A DNA stretch of 64,000 nucleotides from Sphingobium sp. (lineage in GTDB: Bacteria > Pseudomonadota > Alphaproteobacteria > Sphingomonadales > Sphingomonadaceae): assembly GCA_020446425.1 (NCBI GenBank), contig JAGRES010000029.1, positions 1 to 64,000 on the forward strand, written 5' to 3'. Positions 36,758 to 46,239 of this stretch are shown piece after piece. A program made the position numbers and the translations under genes. The notes beneath the pieces are model-generated. The model worked only from the letters and a program-made list of their open reading frames with translations, had not been told where the DNA came from and did not search any database. How positions within the stretch are numbered: the first letter of the stretch is position 1; every line of letters starts with the position of its first letter.

Positions 36758-37321
36758 TCAGCCGTGGTTGGCGTTGATCATGCAGTAGAACATCGGCAGC
36801 GACAGCAGCGTGTTGGCGCGGCTGAAAATCATTGCCGTGGTCGCGGCGCTGGCTTTTGCTTCGTCGCTGGCCTCAACCATGCCGAGCACCTTCTTCTGGT
36901 TCGGCCAGATGATGAACCAGACGTTGAACGCCATCACAAGCGCCAGCCACATGCCGGTTCCGATCAGCTTGAATGGCTCCTGCAGCATCAGCGCTTCGTG
37001 CAGATAGCCGGTCAGATGTGCGACGATCAGGCCGGTCAATACCGTGAAAGCGGCGGCCCAGCGGAAATAGAACAGCGCCGACGGGGCGATATGCTTGCCG
37101 ATAGCCGGTTTCAGCTCGGCCGGGATTTTCGGCATCGTGGGCACCTGCACGAAATTGAAATAATAGAGCAGGCCAATCCATAACACGCCAAAAAACAGAT
37201 GCAGCCAGCGGAAGGCCGCGTTCATGGCCTCAGCGTTGGGGCCGATCCCATAGATGACCGCGATCGTCAGTAGTACACCGACAACCAGTACGAGATTTAG
37301 ATTTCCAAAAAATTTTGCCAT
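36758..37321 (-). CDS. Membrane protein like the PuuD (urate hydroxylase) N-terminal domain
   Basis: A 187-residue protein with about five membrane helices. It matches the membrane domain that forms the N-terminus of PuuD-type urate oxidases: RWLHLFFGVLWIGLLYYFNF, PSALFYFRWAAAFTVLTGL and WPNQKKVLGM are visible. The cytochrome c domain of full PuuD is absent, and no purine genes are nearby, so urate oxidation should not be assumed. Start at ATG 37321, after GGGGGAAG. Confidence 0.8.
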   Translation of the reverse strand: MAKFFGNLNLVLVVGVLLTIAVIYGIGPNAEAMNAAFRWLHLFFGVLWIGLLYYFNFVQVPTMPKIPAELKPAIGKHIAPSALFYFRWAAAFTVLTGLIVAHLTGYLHEALMLQEPFKLIGTGMWLALVMAFNVWFIIWPNQKKVLGMVEASDEAKASAATTAMIFSRANTLLSLPMFYCMINANHG

Positions 37322-37566
37322 GGCTTCCCCCATCCTTTGTCCAGGATATATATGCGATTATTGCGGCGAACCGTTATTCTGCCGCGACCAATCTAGGCCA
37401 GCGGCCTTGGAATGTCACATGGATAATTTTGCGCGCTTTATCGCCGCGATTCGCCATGTTGCATGGCAGCGTAAATTTCCTAAATGAGGTGGACCCTCCA
37501 GACATGCAGTGCGTTGGTGCTGTATTCCGCTTCTTTATCTGAACCACTCAATCACAGGATCATATC

Positions 37567-38181
37567 ATGACTTTCACACTCCCCGATCTGCCTTATTCCA
37601 AGGACGCTTTTGGCGATCTCATCAGCGCGGAGACTTTCGATTATCATCATGGCAAGCATCACAACGCCTATGTGACCAAGGCGAACGAGCTGGTCGCCGC
37701 CGATGCTGCGTTGCAGGGTAAATCGCTGGTCGAACTGATCAAGTCGTCGAAGGGCGGTTTGTTCAACCAGGTCGGCCAGATATGGAATCACACATTTTAC
37801 TGGCTGGGCCTCAGCCCGGAAAAGACCGCCCCCAGCGCCGAATTGCAGGCCAAGATCGACGAAGCTTTCGGCAGCACCGACGCGCTTCTCGACAAGCTGA
37901 AGGCGGAGGCCGTCGGCCATTTCGCCAGCGGCTGGGCCGCACTAGTGCTGAAAGGCGGCAAGCTGGAAGTCACCTCTTATCATGACGCCGACACGCCCGC
38001 CGCTTATGACGATGTGAAGCCGCTCTTCATCCTCGATGTGTGGGAGCACGCTTACTACATTGATTATCGCAATGCGCGTCCGGACTATGCCGGGAAAATC
38101 CTGAGCAATGCGATCAACTGGGATTTCGTGTCGCAGAATCTGGATGGCGAGGGCGTGTCACGCGCCGACCAGCCGGGCTGA
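37567..38181 (+). CDS. sodB: Iron superoxide dismutase
   Basis: Converts superoxide to oxygen and hydrogen peroxide in the cytoplasm. It has 204 residues. Metal ligands His27 (DYHHGKHH), His75 (WNHTFYW), Asp157 and His161 (LDVWEHAYY) are all present. Gln70 in FNQVGQIW marks the iron rather than manganese type. It is followed by a clear terminator at 38211. No leader peptide. Confidence 0.96.
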   Translation: MTFTLPDLPYSKDAFGDLISAETFDYHHGKHHNAYVTKANELVAADAALQGKSLVELIKSSKGGLFNQVGQIWNHTFYWLGLSPEKTAPSAELQAKIDEAFGSTDALLDKLKAEAVGHFASGWAALVLKGGKLEVTSYHDADTPAAYDDVKPLFILDVWEHAYYIDYRNARPDYAGKILSNAINWDFVSQNLDGEGVSRADQPG

Positions 38182-38210
38182 TTGCATTGAAGCGATAAGC
38201 TGATAGGGAG

Positions 38211-38239
38211 GGCCGCCAGCACATATGAGGCGGCCTTTT
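38211..38239 (+). terminator. sodB intrinsic terminator
   Basis: GGCCGCC (38211-38217) and GGCGGCC (38229-38235) form a 7-bp GC stem with an 11-nt loop, followed by TTTTCC. Confidence 0.75.
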
Positions 38240-38268
38240 CCATTATCGGGCCACAATAGGGGAAGATG

Positions 38269-38475
38269 ATGACGAACTACACATTCACATTCACTGAAGA
38301 TGAGGCGGAAATCCTCGTCGATGCGCTTGACGCCGACATGGAAGGCTATGAGGATTCGGTGAGGGATGCGCGCGCCAACGGCAATCGCGCCGACGCCCAG
38401 ACCTTTGGCGATGCGGCGGCCCGCATCAAAGCGGTGCGTGACAAGATCCGTGCCGTCATTGGTGACGACGAGTAG
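38269..38475 (+). CDS. Small acidic protein, unknown
   Basis: A 68-residue, mostly helical and strongly acidic protein (FTEDEAEILVDALDADMEGY near the start). No membrane segment, cysteine cluster or recognised domain. AGGGGA lies five bases before ATG 38269, which I prefer to the ATG three bases earlier. It lies after the sodB terminator and has its own expression signals, which supports a real gene. Confidence 0.65.
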   Translation: MTNYTFTFTEDEAEILVDALDADMEGYEDSVRDARANGNRADAQTFGDAAARIKAVRDKIRAVIGDDE

Positions 38476-38522
38476 CGGTTTCGGGGCTTGCGTTGGCTAG
38501 GGCGGGCGCTCATCATGCGATC

Positions 38523-39857
38523 ATGAAAAAGCCCCTTTTTGCAGCGCTGCTGCTTCTCGCCATTTCATCCGCGACCGCGGCTCTTGCTGCGGAAAAGAAC
38601 AACATAGCATGGGATATCGTCGCGGACCTCACGACGGAGATCGGCCCGCGCCTCGCTGGCTCTCCGGCGGAAGCGCGGGCAAGAGACTGGGCCAAGGAGC
38701 GGTTGACGGCGCTGGGCTTCTCGAACGTTGCAATCGAACCGTTCACGATCCGGGGCTATGTGCGGGGAGAGGACAAGGCGGCCCTGACGGCGCCCTATCC
38801 GCAGCCTTTGGCGATCACGGCGCTGGGTTATAGCGGTACGACGACCACCAAAGGCATCGAGGGTGAGCTCGTCTACTTCCCGACTTTCGATAGCCTGAAA
38901 GCAGTGCCCGATGGCGTGCTCAAGGGCAAGATCGCCTTTGTCGACCACGCGATGAAACCGACACAGGATGGCAGCGGTTATGGCCCCTATGGCAATGTGC
39001 GTCGCCAAGGGCCGGGTATCGCCGCGCAGAAGGGTGCGATCGGTATCGTCATCCGCTCCATCGGCACGGACAGTCATCGCAATCCCCACACCGGCGCGAC
39101 CGATTTCCCGGAAGGCGTGAAAGCTATTCCTGCTGGGGCGGTCTCGAACCCGGATGCTGACCAGATCGCGCGTGTCGCGACGTCGGGCAAGCCGATGCGG
39201 TTATCGCTGACGCTCACCGGTCAGACGAAGGACAAGCTGCCATCGGGCAATGTCATCGGTGAGCTGCCCGGACGTGACCCGTCTCTGCCGATGATATTGG
39301 TTGGCTGCCATCTCGACAGCTGGGATCTAGGCACTGGGGCCATCGACGATGCGTCCGGCTGTGCCATCGTGACGGCGGCGGCTTTGCGGGCGCAGCAGGG
39401 AAGCAAAACGCTGCGTACGATCCGTGTGTTCTGGGCGGGCAGCGAGGAACTGGGCGGTTTTGGCGGCGATGCCTATGCGCAGACCCATGGCGAGGAGCCG
39501 CATGCCCTGGCGATGGAAAGCGATTTCGGCGCAGACCGTATCTGGAAGGTACAGATGAGCTTTGCCAAAACCAACCAGGCGCTGACTGGCCGTATCGCCG
39601 CCGCGCTGAACCCGCTGGGCGTCATCGCACCGGGTGGCGAAGGCCATGCGGGCACTGACGTCCAGGCGATAATCAAGAAGCAGGATCTGCCCTTTGTCAG
39701 TCTGGGTCAGGACGGCACGCACTATTTCGACCTGCACCACACGCCGGACGATACGCTGGACAAGGTCGACCCGGCGGCGATGGAACATAATGTTCAGGTG
39801 TGGACCGAGGTGCTGAAAATCGTCGCCAATGAGGCGGGACCGATCAAGGGTGAATAA
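38523..39857 (+). CDS. Exported M28-family zinc peptidase
   Basis: A 444-residue aminopeptidase/carboxypeptidase-type enzyme. It has a signal peptide (MKKPLFAALLLLAISSATA, cleavage near ALAAE). A PA-like insert spans about 110-240. Two-zinc site: VGCHLDSWDLG, GAIDDASGCA, the catalytic glutamates in AGSEELGGFG, Asp in MESDFGAD, and the last His in DLHHTPDDT. The location is periplasmic or outer surface. The start is ATG 38523, as the ten upstream residues do not look like a signal peptide. Substrate unknown. Confidence 0.92.
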   Translation: MKKPLFAALLLLAISSATAALAAEKNNIAWDIVADLTTEIGPRLAGSPAEARARDWAKERLTALGFSNVAIEPFTIRGYVRGEDKAALTAPYPQPLAITALGYSGTTTTKGIEGELVYFPTFDSLKAVPDGVLKGKIAFVDHAMKPTQDGSGYGPYGNVRRQGPGIAAQKGAIGIVIRSIGTDSHRNPHTGATDFPEGVKAIPAGAVSNPDADQIARVATSGKPMRLSLTLTGQTKDKLPSGNVIGELPGRDPSLPMILVGCHLDSWDLGTGAIDDASGCAIVTAAALRAQQGSKTLRTIRVFWAGSEELGGFGGDAYAQTHGEEPHALAMESDFGADRIWKVQMSFAKTNQALTGRIAAALNPLGVIAPGGEGHAGTDVQAIIKKQDLPFVSLGQDGTHYFDLHHTPDDTLDKVDPAAMEHNVQVWTEVLKIVANEAGPIKGE

Positions 39858-39894
39858 CCGGCTCTACCGCAGTCCTGATAGATAGTATTTTCAT

Positions 39895-40013
39895 CCGTTC
39901 GCCCTGAGGAGCCATCGAGCGTGTCGAGATGGCGTCTCGAAGGGCAGGTGCTTCGAGACGAGGCTTCGTCCTTCGACAAGCTCAGGACCTAAGCCTCTCC
40001 TCAGCACGAACGG
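39895..40013. repeat. Sphingomonad-type intergenic inverted repeat
   Basis: Its ends are inverted copies (CCGTTCGCCCTGAGGAG at 39895-39911; the inverse with two mismatches at 39997-40013), and the interior has TTCGACAAGCTCAGGA and repeated TCTCGAAG/CTTCGAGA elements. Such sequences are scattered in sphingomonad genomes. It lies between two convergent genes and may stop transcription in both directions. Confidence 0.7.
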
Positions 40014-40033
40014 TTCCATCTCATCAGCAATAA

Positions 40034-40660
40034 TCAGCCCTGTGGCGGGTCGCCCTGAGCAGCTGTTTTCTCTGCCGCTCCGGCATCGCCTTTTTCCAGT
40101 GCAAGGCCATGCTTCATCAGCATCGGGATATTTGCGGCGGCAAAGATTATAGAGGCGAGGGTGACGCCCCAGACCTTCACCGACAGCCATGTGTCGAACG
40201 AGAGCTGCGCACGCATCACTTCGTTGGCGATGGCCATGGCGATGAAGAACAGCGCCCAGTTGCGCGACAGCTTGCGCCAGCCCACTTCCGACAGCCCTTC
40301 ATAAGCGGCTTGCAACAGATATTTGAGCAAGGCCTTGCCGCGCATCAGCCCGCCGAGGAGGAGTATAGCGAAGAAGCTGTAGATGATTGTCGGCTTGATC
40401 TGGATGAAGCGCTGGTCGTGGAAATAGATGGTAAGCCCGCCGAAGAAGACAACGAGAATGGCCGACAGCCATGTCATCGGCGAAACATGGCCCAGCTTCA
40501 CCTTGGAAATGATGACCGCCAGTGTGATCGCCACCATGAAAGCGGCTGTGCCGATGATGACGCCATAGACTTTGTAGGCGAGGAAAAAGACCAGTAGCGG
40601 CCCGAAATCGAGCGCGAGCGAGAGGTTGGGGCTGGTTTTGAGTTTGGACGCCTCAGGCAT
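40034..40660 (-). CDS. yciB: YciB/IspZ-type inner-membrane septation protein
   Basis: A 208-residue polytopic membrane protein of the intracellular septation protein A family, linked to cell-envelope maintenance and division. About five to six helices are visible: LALDFGPLLVFFLAYKVYG, the family motif FHDQRFIQIKPTIIYSFFA, and late NWALFFIAMAIANE and FDTWLSVKVWG. It overlaps the ftsY end by 8 bp, so it is cotranscribed with the SRP receptor gene. The C-terminal 25 residues are a polar tail. Confidence 0.92.
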   Translation of the reverse strand: MPEASKLKTSPNLSLALDFGPLLVFFLAYKVYGVIIGTAAFMVAITLAVIISKVKLGHVSPMTWLSAILVVFFGGLTIYFHDQRFIQIKPTIIYSFFAILLLGGLMRGKALLKYLLQAAYEGLSEVGWRKLSRNWALFFIAMAIANEVMRAQLSFDTWLSVKVWGVTLASIIFAAANIPMLMKHGLALEKGDAGAAEKTAAQGDPPQG

Positions 40661-41585
40661 AAGCGCTCCCCGCTATCGCTTTCGCCATGTCCCTGGCGTC
40701 GAACGGGCGCAGGTCGTCGATGGTCTCGCCCACGCCGATGGCGTGGATGGGCAAGCCATATTTTTCTGACGCCGCGACCAGCATGCCGCCGCGCGCCGTG
40801 CCGTCGAGCTTGGTCATGACGAGGCCGGTAACATTTGCGACATCCTTGAACACCTCGATCTGGCTGAGCACGTTATTGCCGGAGGTTGCGTCGAGCACCA
40901 GCACGACATCGTGCGGGCTGGCCGGGTCGAGCCGCCCAAGCACGCGGCGTATCTTCGCCAGCTCGTCCATCAGCTCGGTACGGTTCTGCAAACGCCCGGC
41001 AGTATCGACAATCAGGATGTCGATGCCCTGAGCGGTTGCCTGCTGTACCGCCTCAAAGGCAAGGCCTGCCGCATCGCCGCCTTCCTTGCCGGAAACGATC
41101 GGCACGCCGATGCGCTCTGCCCAGATTTTCAGCTGCCCGATGGCGGCGGCGCGGAAGGTGTCGCCTGCGGCCAGCATGACGGACTTGCCCTGCTCCTGAA
41201 AGCGCTTGGCCAGCTTGGCGATGGTCGTCGTCTTGCCCGATCCGTTGACGCCGATGACGAGGATGACCTGCGGGCGCATATCTTTTGCCACTAATGGCTT
41301 GGCCACGGGGACGAGAACCTTCTCCACCTCCTCGGCGATGACTTCGCGCAGATATTCCTCGGTAATCATCTGCTTATAGCGTCCGGCTGCCAGCTTGTCG
41401 CGGATGCGCATCGCCATGGCAGGGCCAAGATCGGAGACGATCAGCGCATCTTCGATCTCATCGAGCGTCTGATCGTCGAGCGGCTTGGCAAACAGGCCGC
41501 CGAGATTGTCACCGAGTTTCTCCGATGTTCGCTTGAGACCGCCAAACAGCTTCTCGCGCCAGCTTTTGGGTGCAGTATCACTCAT
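40653..41585 (-). CDS. ftsY: Signal recognition particle receptor FtsY
   Basis: Membrane-associated GTPase that docks Ffh-ribosome complexes. It has 310 residues with a short N-terminal lead instead of a long acidic A domain. G1 is [14 protein letters not shown] near 114, G3 [19 protein letters not shown], and G4 [10 protein letters not shown]. The N domain helices cover about 10-95. It lies 2 bp after mtaB on the same strand. The partner ffh is at 46240. Confidence 0.96.
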   Translation of the reverse strand: MSDTAPKSWREKLFGGLKRTSEKLGDNLGGLFAKPLDDQTLDEIEDALIVSDLGPAMAMRIRDKLAAGRYKQMITEEYLREVIAEEVEKVLVPVAKPLVAKDMRPQVILVIGVNGSGKTTTIAKLAKRFQEQGKSVMLAAGDTFRAAAIGQLKIWAERIGVPIVSGKEGGDAAGLAFEAVQQATAQGIDILIVDTAGRLQNRTELMDELAKIRRVLGRLDPASPHDVVLVLDATSGNNVLSQIEVFKDVANVTGLVMTKLDGTARGGMLVAASEKYGLPIHAIGVGETIDDLRPFDARDMAKAIAGSAYA

Positions 41586-41587
41586 AT

Positions 41588-42826
41588 TTAGGCCTCTTGC
41601 GCGATCAGCACGTCATTCTCAAGCCCGCTGATGCGTGCGGCGTGGATTTGTCCGGCGCTGCGAGGTGATTGAAAGGACACGGGAGCAAAATTCTCGGCAT
41701 GGCCCCTTGTTCCATTGCTCTCGGCCAGCACAAGCTGCTCGCTGCCGATGAGGCCGCGCAGCCAGTGCGTGCGATTATCGGCACAGGCTTCGCGCAGACG
41801 CGCGGCGCGGTCCTTGATGATGGGTTTCTCTACCTGCGGCATGCGTGCGGCGGGCGTGCCCTCTCTCGGGCTGTAGGGAAAGATGTGGCCATGAACGATA
41901 TGGCATTCACGCACCAGCGCGAGGGAGTTCGCGAACATTTCTTCGGTTTCGGTCGGGAATCCGGCGATAATGTCCGCACCGATGCTGATTTCGGGGCGCT
42001 GGGCGAGGAGGCGCTCGACGATGCGGATCGCGTCGGTGCGGCTGTGGCGGCGCTTCATGCGTTTGAGGATCATATCGTCGCCCGCCTGTAATGACAGGTG
42101 CAGGTGCGGCATCACCCGCTTCTCCTGCGTGATGAGCGCAAACAGGCGGTCGTCTATCTCGACGCTGTCGATCGAGGAGAGGCGCAGGCGGGGAAGGTGC
42201 GGCACATGGGTGAGGATACGCTCGACCAGACTGCCAAGGCTGGGCTGGCCGGGCAGGTCGGCGCCATAGCTGGTGACATCGACGCCGGTCAGGACGACTT
42301 CGTTGTAACCTTCGTCCACAAGTGTTTGAATACGCTCGACGACCGCACCAGCAGGCACTGAGCGGCTATTACCCCGGCCATAGGGGATGATGCAGAAGGT
42401 GCAGCGATGGTCGCAGCCATTCTGCACCTCGACGAAAGCTCGGGCGTGTTCGGCAAAAGCCGTAACAAGATGCGGCGCAGTATCGCGCACGGACATAATG
42501 TCGGAAACCCGTACCTTCTCGTCGACGAGAGCAAAGGAGCCGGCTTTCATCTTTTCCCGGTTGCCCAGCACCTGATCGACCTCAGGCATGGCGGCGAACA
42601 TTGTGGGGTCCGTCTGTGCGGCGCAACCGGTGACGATGATGCGAGCGTCCGGGCGTTGGCGGCGGGTACGGCGGATTGCCTGCCGCGTCTGGCGCACGGC
42701 CTCGCCGGTGACGGCACAGCTGTTGACGATGACGAGGTCGTCCTGTTCGCCCGCGAGTGTCCGCATCGCTTCGCTTTCGGCGATGTTGAGGCGGCAGCCT
42801 AGGGTGATGAGCTCTGGACCGTTCAT
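41588..42826 (-). CDS. mtaB: tRNA t6A37 methylthiotransferase MtaB
   Basis: Radical-SAM enzyme that adds methylthio to t6A37 of tRNAs reading ANN codons. It has 412 residues. The N-terminal [4Fe-4S] ligands are in LGCRLNIAESEA (Cys ~9), VNSCAVTGEA and VTGCAAQTDP. The radical-SAM triad is NGCDHRCTFCIIPYGRG, followed by SRSVP. The C-terminus is a shortened TRAM-like part. It overlaps the dapF stop by four bases (ATGA). Confidence 0.94.
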   Translation of the reverse strand: MNGPELITLGCRLNIAESEAMRTLAGEQDDLVIVNSCAVTGEAVRQTRQAIRRTRRQRPDARIIVTGCAAQTDPTMFAAMPEVDQVLGNREKMKAGSFALVDEKVRVSDIMSVRDTAPHLVTAFAEHARAFVEVQNGCDHRCTFCIIPYGRGNSRSVPAGAVVERIQTLVDEGYNEVVLTGVDVTSYGADLPGQPSLGSLVERILTHVPHLPRLRLSSIDSVEIDDRLFALITQEKRVMPHLHLSLQAGDDMILKRMKRRHSRTDAIRIVERLLAQRPEISIGADIIAGFPTETEEMFANSLALVRECHIVHGHIFPYSPREGTPAARMPQVEKPIIKDRAARLREACADNRTHWLRGLIGSEQLVLAESNGTRGHAENFAPVSFQSPRSAGQIHAARISGLENDVLIAQEA

Positions 42827-43626
42827 CCGAACTTTTCCAGATCGACCTCGCCTTTGAACACAAAGGTCGCCGGACCCGTCATCTGAATATGCCCGCCCGA
42901 TTGCCAGCCAATAGTGAGATCACCACCTGGTAGCGTTACCGTCACCGGCCCACTCACCAGCTTACGTTGGATGGCAGCGACGGCAGTAGCGCAGGCGCCG
43001 GTACCGCACGCCTGCGTCAGGCCTGCGCCACGTTCCCACACGATCAGGCGGATCGCATTCTTGCCGGTTATCTGCGCGAAATTGACATTGACCCGTGCTG
43101 GAAAAAGCGGGTCGGTTTCGATCATCGGGCCGAGATCGGCGATGTCCAACGCGTCCAGATCGTCGACGAAAAAAATGACATGCGGATTGCCGACATTGAC
43201 ACAGGCAGGTTGAGGCAATTCGTCCCAGCTTGTCGGCATATGCAATGTATCCATCGCATAGGCGAGCGGTATCGCATCCCAGTCGAAGCGCGGTGCGCCC
43301 ATATCGACGCTTGCGCCCGTATCGGTCAGCTTTGCGTTCAGGATGCCTGCCTTCGTCTCTATCGTCACATCGCGGCCAATAAAGAACGGGATGCACCGTG
43401 TCGCATTGCCGCAGGCTTCGACTTCGCTGCCATCGGCGTTGAATATCTGCATCGAGACGTCGGCTTTTTCGGAACGGCCAATGATAATGAGCTGGTCGCA
43501 GCCGATACCGGTGTGGCGGTCGGCAATGGCGCGCGCACGTGCTGGGCCTATTTCGACCGCACCCTCGCGCGCGTCGATCACGACAAAGTCATTGCCCAGG
43601 CCATGCATCTTGCTGAAGCTGCTCAT
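42823..43626 (-). CDS. dapF: Diaminopimelate epimerase
   Basis: Interconverts LL- and meso-diaminopimelate for lysine and peptidoglycan. It has 267 residues. The two catalytic cysteines are in VEACGNATRCIPFF (near 73) and TQACGTGACATAVAA (near 217). The opening SFSKMHGLGNDFVVID is the family signature. It leads the dapF-mtaB-ftsY-yciB operon with coupled stops and starts. Confidence 0.96.
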   Translation of the reverse strand: MSSFSKMHGLGNDFVVIDAREGAVEIGPARARAIADRHTGIGCDQLIIIGRSEKADVSMQIFNADGSEVEACGNATRCIPFFIGRDVTIETKAGILNAKLTDTGASVDMGAPRFDWDAIPLAYAMDTLHMPTSWDELPQPACVNVGNPHVIFFVDDLDALDIADLGPMIETDPLFPARVNVNFAQITGKNAIRLIVWERGAGLTQACGTGACATAVAAIQRKLVSGPVTVTLPGGDLTIGWQSGGHIQMTGPATFVFKGEVDLEKFG

Positions 43627-43691
43627 GGCAGCGCAGATAGGGAGGTTTCGCGGTAAAGTCTATGCCGGACCCGCCAGTCAGAGCAGCCCGG

Positions 43692-44642
43692 TCAGAGTGG
43701 CAGGGATAATGTTGCGATCAGGCCGCTGGGTTGCCATTCCAGACCAAATCGCCCTCGCCGGATTTTTGCAATTTTCTCGATCAGCCGATGGCCCTGGCCG
43801 CCTTCACGCGACGTGCGGGTGACAGCTGCTCCGCTATTTTCTTCCCAGATCAGATGAACATGATCATCCTTGCGTGCGGACACCCTGATCCCTCCACCAT
43901 TGGCAAAGGCTCCATGCTTGGTGGAATTTACCGCAAATTCGCCGATCGCCAATGCAATGACATCGGCGGTATTCCGGCCCAGAAGAATATCGCTCGGTAT
44001 ATCATAAGCGAGGTCGCAGCCGGGTTGCGTGAATGGTTCCGTTAGCGCAGGCACCAGCGCATCGAGATGACACTCGTCTTCATTCTCTTCGAACAGGGTC
44101 TGAGCACGGCCGAGTGCGGCGATACGCTCGCCCATCTCCAATGCGAAAGGCTCCAGAGCATCGTCTCCGCGGGCGTGGCTGAGTAACAGGCTGCTGATAA
44201 TCGAATAGCTGTTTTTAAGGCGATGGCGCATCTCAGCAGCACTGACCTTGATCGCCTGCTTCGCCAGTTCGGCGTCGGTGACGTCGCGCGAAATGGAGAG
44301 ATAACCCGATAGGTTATTGTCTGGTCCGGTCAGGGCCGTGACGCTGACGTCCCACCATCTCTCGCTACCCTTGGCGGTGGGGCAGAGAGCGAGGAAGCGA
44401 AAGCCGCCATTGCTCACGGATTCCCGGTAGGACGTATCTATGAAATGGCGCTGTGCCTCCGGCCATAGGGATGACCAGTCCTTGCCGTCGATCTGGCAAA
44501 AATCGTCTATCTCCATGGCGCACAGGCCATTGGGATTCATCCAGAGTATTTTGCCATTCGTGCTGATGAGTTTTACGCAGTCAGAGCTTTGCGTAAGCAC
44601 ATTGGCCAGCGTCTGCGCCGTGAGTGTAGCCTTGGTGAGCAT
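43692..44642 (-). CDS. PAS-domain sensor histidine kinase (HWE/HisKA_2 type)
   Basis: A 316-residue soluble kinase. A PAS domain spans about 15-125 (SSDCVKLISTNGKILWMNPN, GYLSISRDVTDAEL). The phosphoacceptor helix is EMRHRLKNSYSIISSLL near 140, of the HRLKN class found in alphaproteobacterial HWE and HisKA_2 kinases. The ATPase has LAIGEFAVNSTKHGAF and GQGHRLIEKI. No response-regulator gene is next to it. I chose ATG 44642 (MLTKAT) with AGGA upstream. It is probably cotranscribed after the PAS chemoreceptor-like gene 200 bp upstream, though the gap is long. Confidence 0.85.
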   Translation of the reverse strand: MLTKATLTAQTLANVLTQSSDCVKLISTNGKILWMNPNGLCAMEIDDFCQIDGKDWSSLWPEAQRHFIDTSYRESVSNGGFRFLALCPTAKGSERWWDVSVTALTGPDNNLSGYLSISRDVTDAELAKQAIKVSAAEMRHRLKNSYSIISSLLLSHARGDDALEPFALEMGERIAALGRAQTLFEENEDECHLDALVPALTEPFTQPGCDLAYDIPSDILLGRNTADVIALAIGEFAVNSTKHGAFANGGGIRVSARKDDHVHLIWEENSGAAVTRTSREGGQGHRLIEKIAKIRRGRFGLEWQPSGLIATLSLPL

Positions 44643-44841
44643 TGGGAGTCCTACTACACCCGACTGACGTCGAGATAAGCCGCTGTAATTGAGTATCAAT
44701 ATGGGTGGTGTGTGACGCAGTCAATAGAAGGGGAAACGGTTCACCGCATCTGCGTATGCCATTAAATCCATGTTTTAAGAGGACTTAAATGGTTCCGCCG
44801 CCGGCTTGCAGTACATAGCGAAATTGTGCCCGGACAGGTTG

Positions 44842-45951
44842 TCAGGCGGCGAAATTTTCCGGTTTGTTGAATTTCAGCGCGATGACCTCATTTTCGACTA
44901 TTGCTGAGGCTTGCTCGGTCGCCGCTTGTGTTTCCGTCGCCAGTTTCTTTACCTCGCTTGCAACCACGGCGAAACCGCGCCCCGCTTCGCCAGCGCGCGC
45001 CGCTTCGATTGTGGCGTTGAGCGCCAGCAGCTTCGTCTGCGATGCAATGCCGTTGATGGTGGTGACGATGTGGGTGATGTTGTTGATCACCATTTCCAGC
45101 AGGTCGCCGCGCGCCTCGAGTTGTTCCTGAAATGCGCTGCCTTCAAGCAACCGCTGCTTGACTTCGTTTTCCAGCTCGATCTGGCGTGTCACATTGGTGG
45201 CGATCTTCAATATCTTGAATGGCCGCCCTTCAGGATCCAGCACGGGGTTGTAGGTTGCGTTGAGCCATATTTCCTGTCCATCATGGGTGTAGCGGCGATA
45301 GATGCCGCGATCGAAAACACCCTGGGAAAGGCGGCTCCAGAAACCCTGATACTCTGCGCTGCTCGTGTAGGCAGGGTCGCACAGCATGCTGTGATGTTTG
45401 CCGATCAGCTCGTCACGCATATATCCGACATCGGACAGAAAATTGTCATTGGCGTCCAGGAACTTGCCGTCCATCGACAATTCCACAACGGACAGCGATT
45501 TCAATATCGCGTCCATCTTGCTGCCGAGTTCCGCTTCCTGGATTTTCTGCTGCGTCACATCGGTGGCGAATTTCAAGACACGTATCGGCTTGCCATCGTC
45601 ATCCAATATGGGGTTATAGGTCGCCTGCAGCCATATTTCGCGACCGTCCTTGCTGAGCCGCTTATACAGGCCGGATTCGAAATGGCCCGTGCTCAATTTG
45701 GTCCAGAAGTCACCATATGCGCTGGAACTGGCATAGCCTTCTTCGCAGAAAAGCCGGTGGTGCCGCCCTTGAATGTCCTCAAGCCTATAGCCCATCGTGT
45801 CCAGGAACAGCGAATTGGCCCAGATTACCTCGCCCGTAAGCTCAAATTCGATGACAGCTTGCGATTTGCACAGTGCATCCCATGCCGCATGGGTGTTTCT
45901 GTTTTCTGTATTCATTTGGGTCGGTACCCTTATGCGACCTTCATAGTTCAT
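44842..45951 (-). CDS. Soluble PAS-PAS protein with truncated chemoreceptor signalling tip
   Basis: A 369-residue protein without membrane helices. Two PAS domains are nearly duplicates (about 20-135 and 145-258; both contain the motif EIWL-ATYNP and [16 protein letters not shown]). The receptor hairpin tip [31 protein letters not shown] lies at about 312-342, with only ~27 residues after it, so the normal long return arm is missing. Such proteins are described as aerotaxis or BdlA-like sensors that bind CheA-CheW arrays. The start may be 45951 or ATG 45915; neither has a strong ribosome site. Confidence 0.82.
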   Translation of the reverse strand: MNYEGRIRVPTQMNTENRNTHAAWDALCKSQAVIEFELTGEVIWANSLFLDTMGYRLEDIQGRHHRLFCEEGYASSSAYGDFWTKLSTGHFESGLYKRLSKDGREIWLQATYNPILDDDGKPIRVLKFATDVTQQKIQEAELGSKMDAILKSLSVVELSMDGKFLDANDNFLSDVGYMRDELIGKHHSMLCDPAYTSSAEYQGFWSRLSQGVFDRGIYRRYTHDGQEIWLNATYNPVLDPEGRPFKILKIATNVTRQIELENEVKQRLLEGSAFQEQLEARGDLLEMVINNITHIVTTINGIASQTKLLALNATIEAARAGEAGRGFAVVASEVKKLATETQAATEQASAIVENEVIALKFNKPENFAA

Positions 45952-46239
45952 TCAGGCTTTGGTAAAGGGCCAAGGTTAACAAGCCGATAAGGCTCCCGTT
46001 CAGCTCACCGCATGACTGGGCACCTGCGTTCCCTTGCTTTATCGCCCTTTCGGGACTATGTGCGCTGCACAGACCGCGCATCCTCGGGTGAGCGGCATCC
46101 TGATGACATCCATTGGTCCGGGCGGCATGCCCATAGGGTCCACGGATCGACGCTGGTCGGCGAGGTTTCGCCCACCGGCGTATTTGTCGTTTGGAGAATT
46201 TGAGAGTTTTTGGCGTTTTTCGCCAGGTTTGAGGTGTTG
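45952..46239. other. Gap before ffh, nothing definite
   Basis: 288 bp between divergent starts. It holds short open frames without ribosome sites, and the small hairpin TGGCG-TTTTT-CGCCA just before the ffh start region. No SRP RNA signature (GGUCAGGUCCGGAAGGAAGCAG core in short) was found. Confidence 0.4.
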
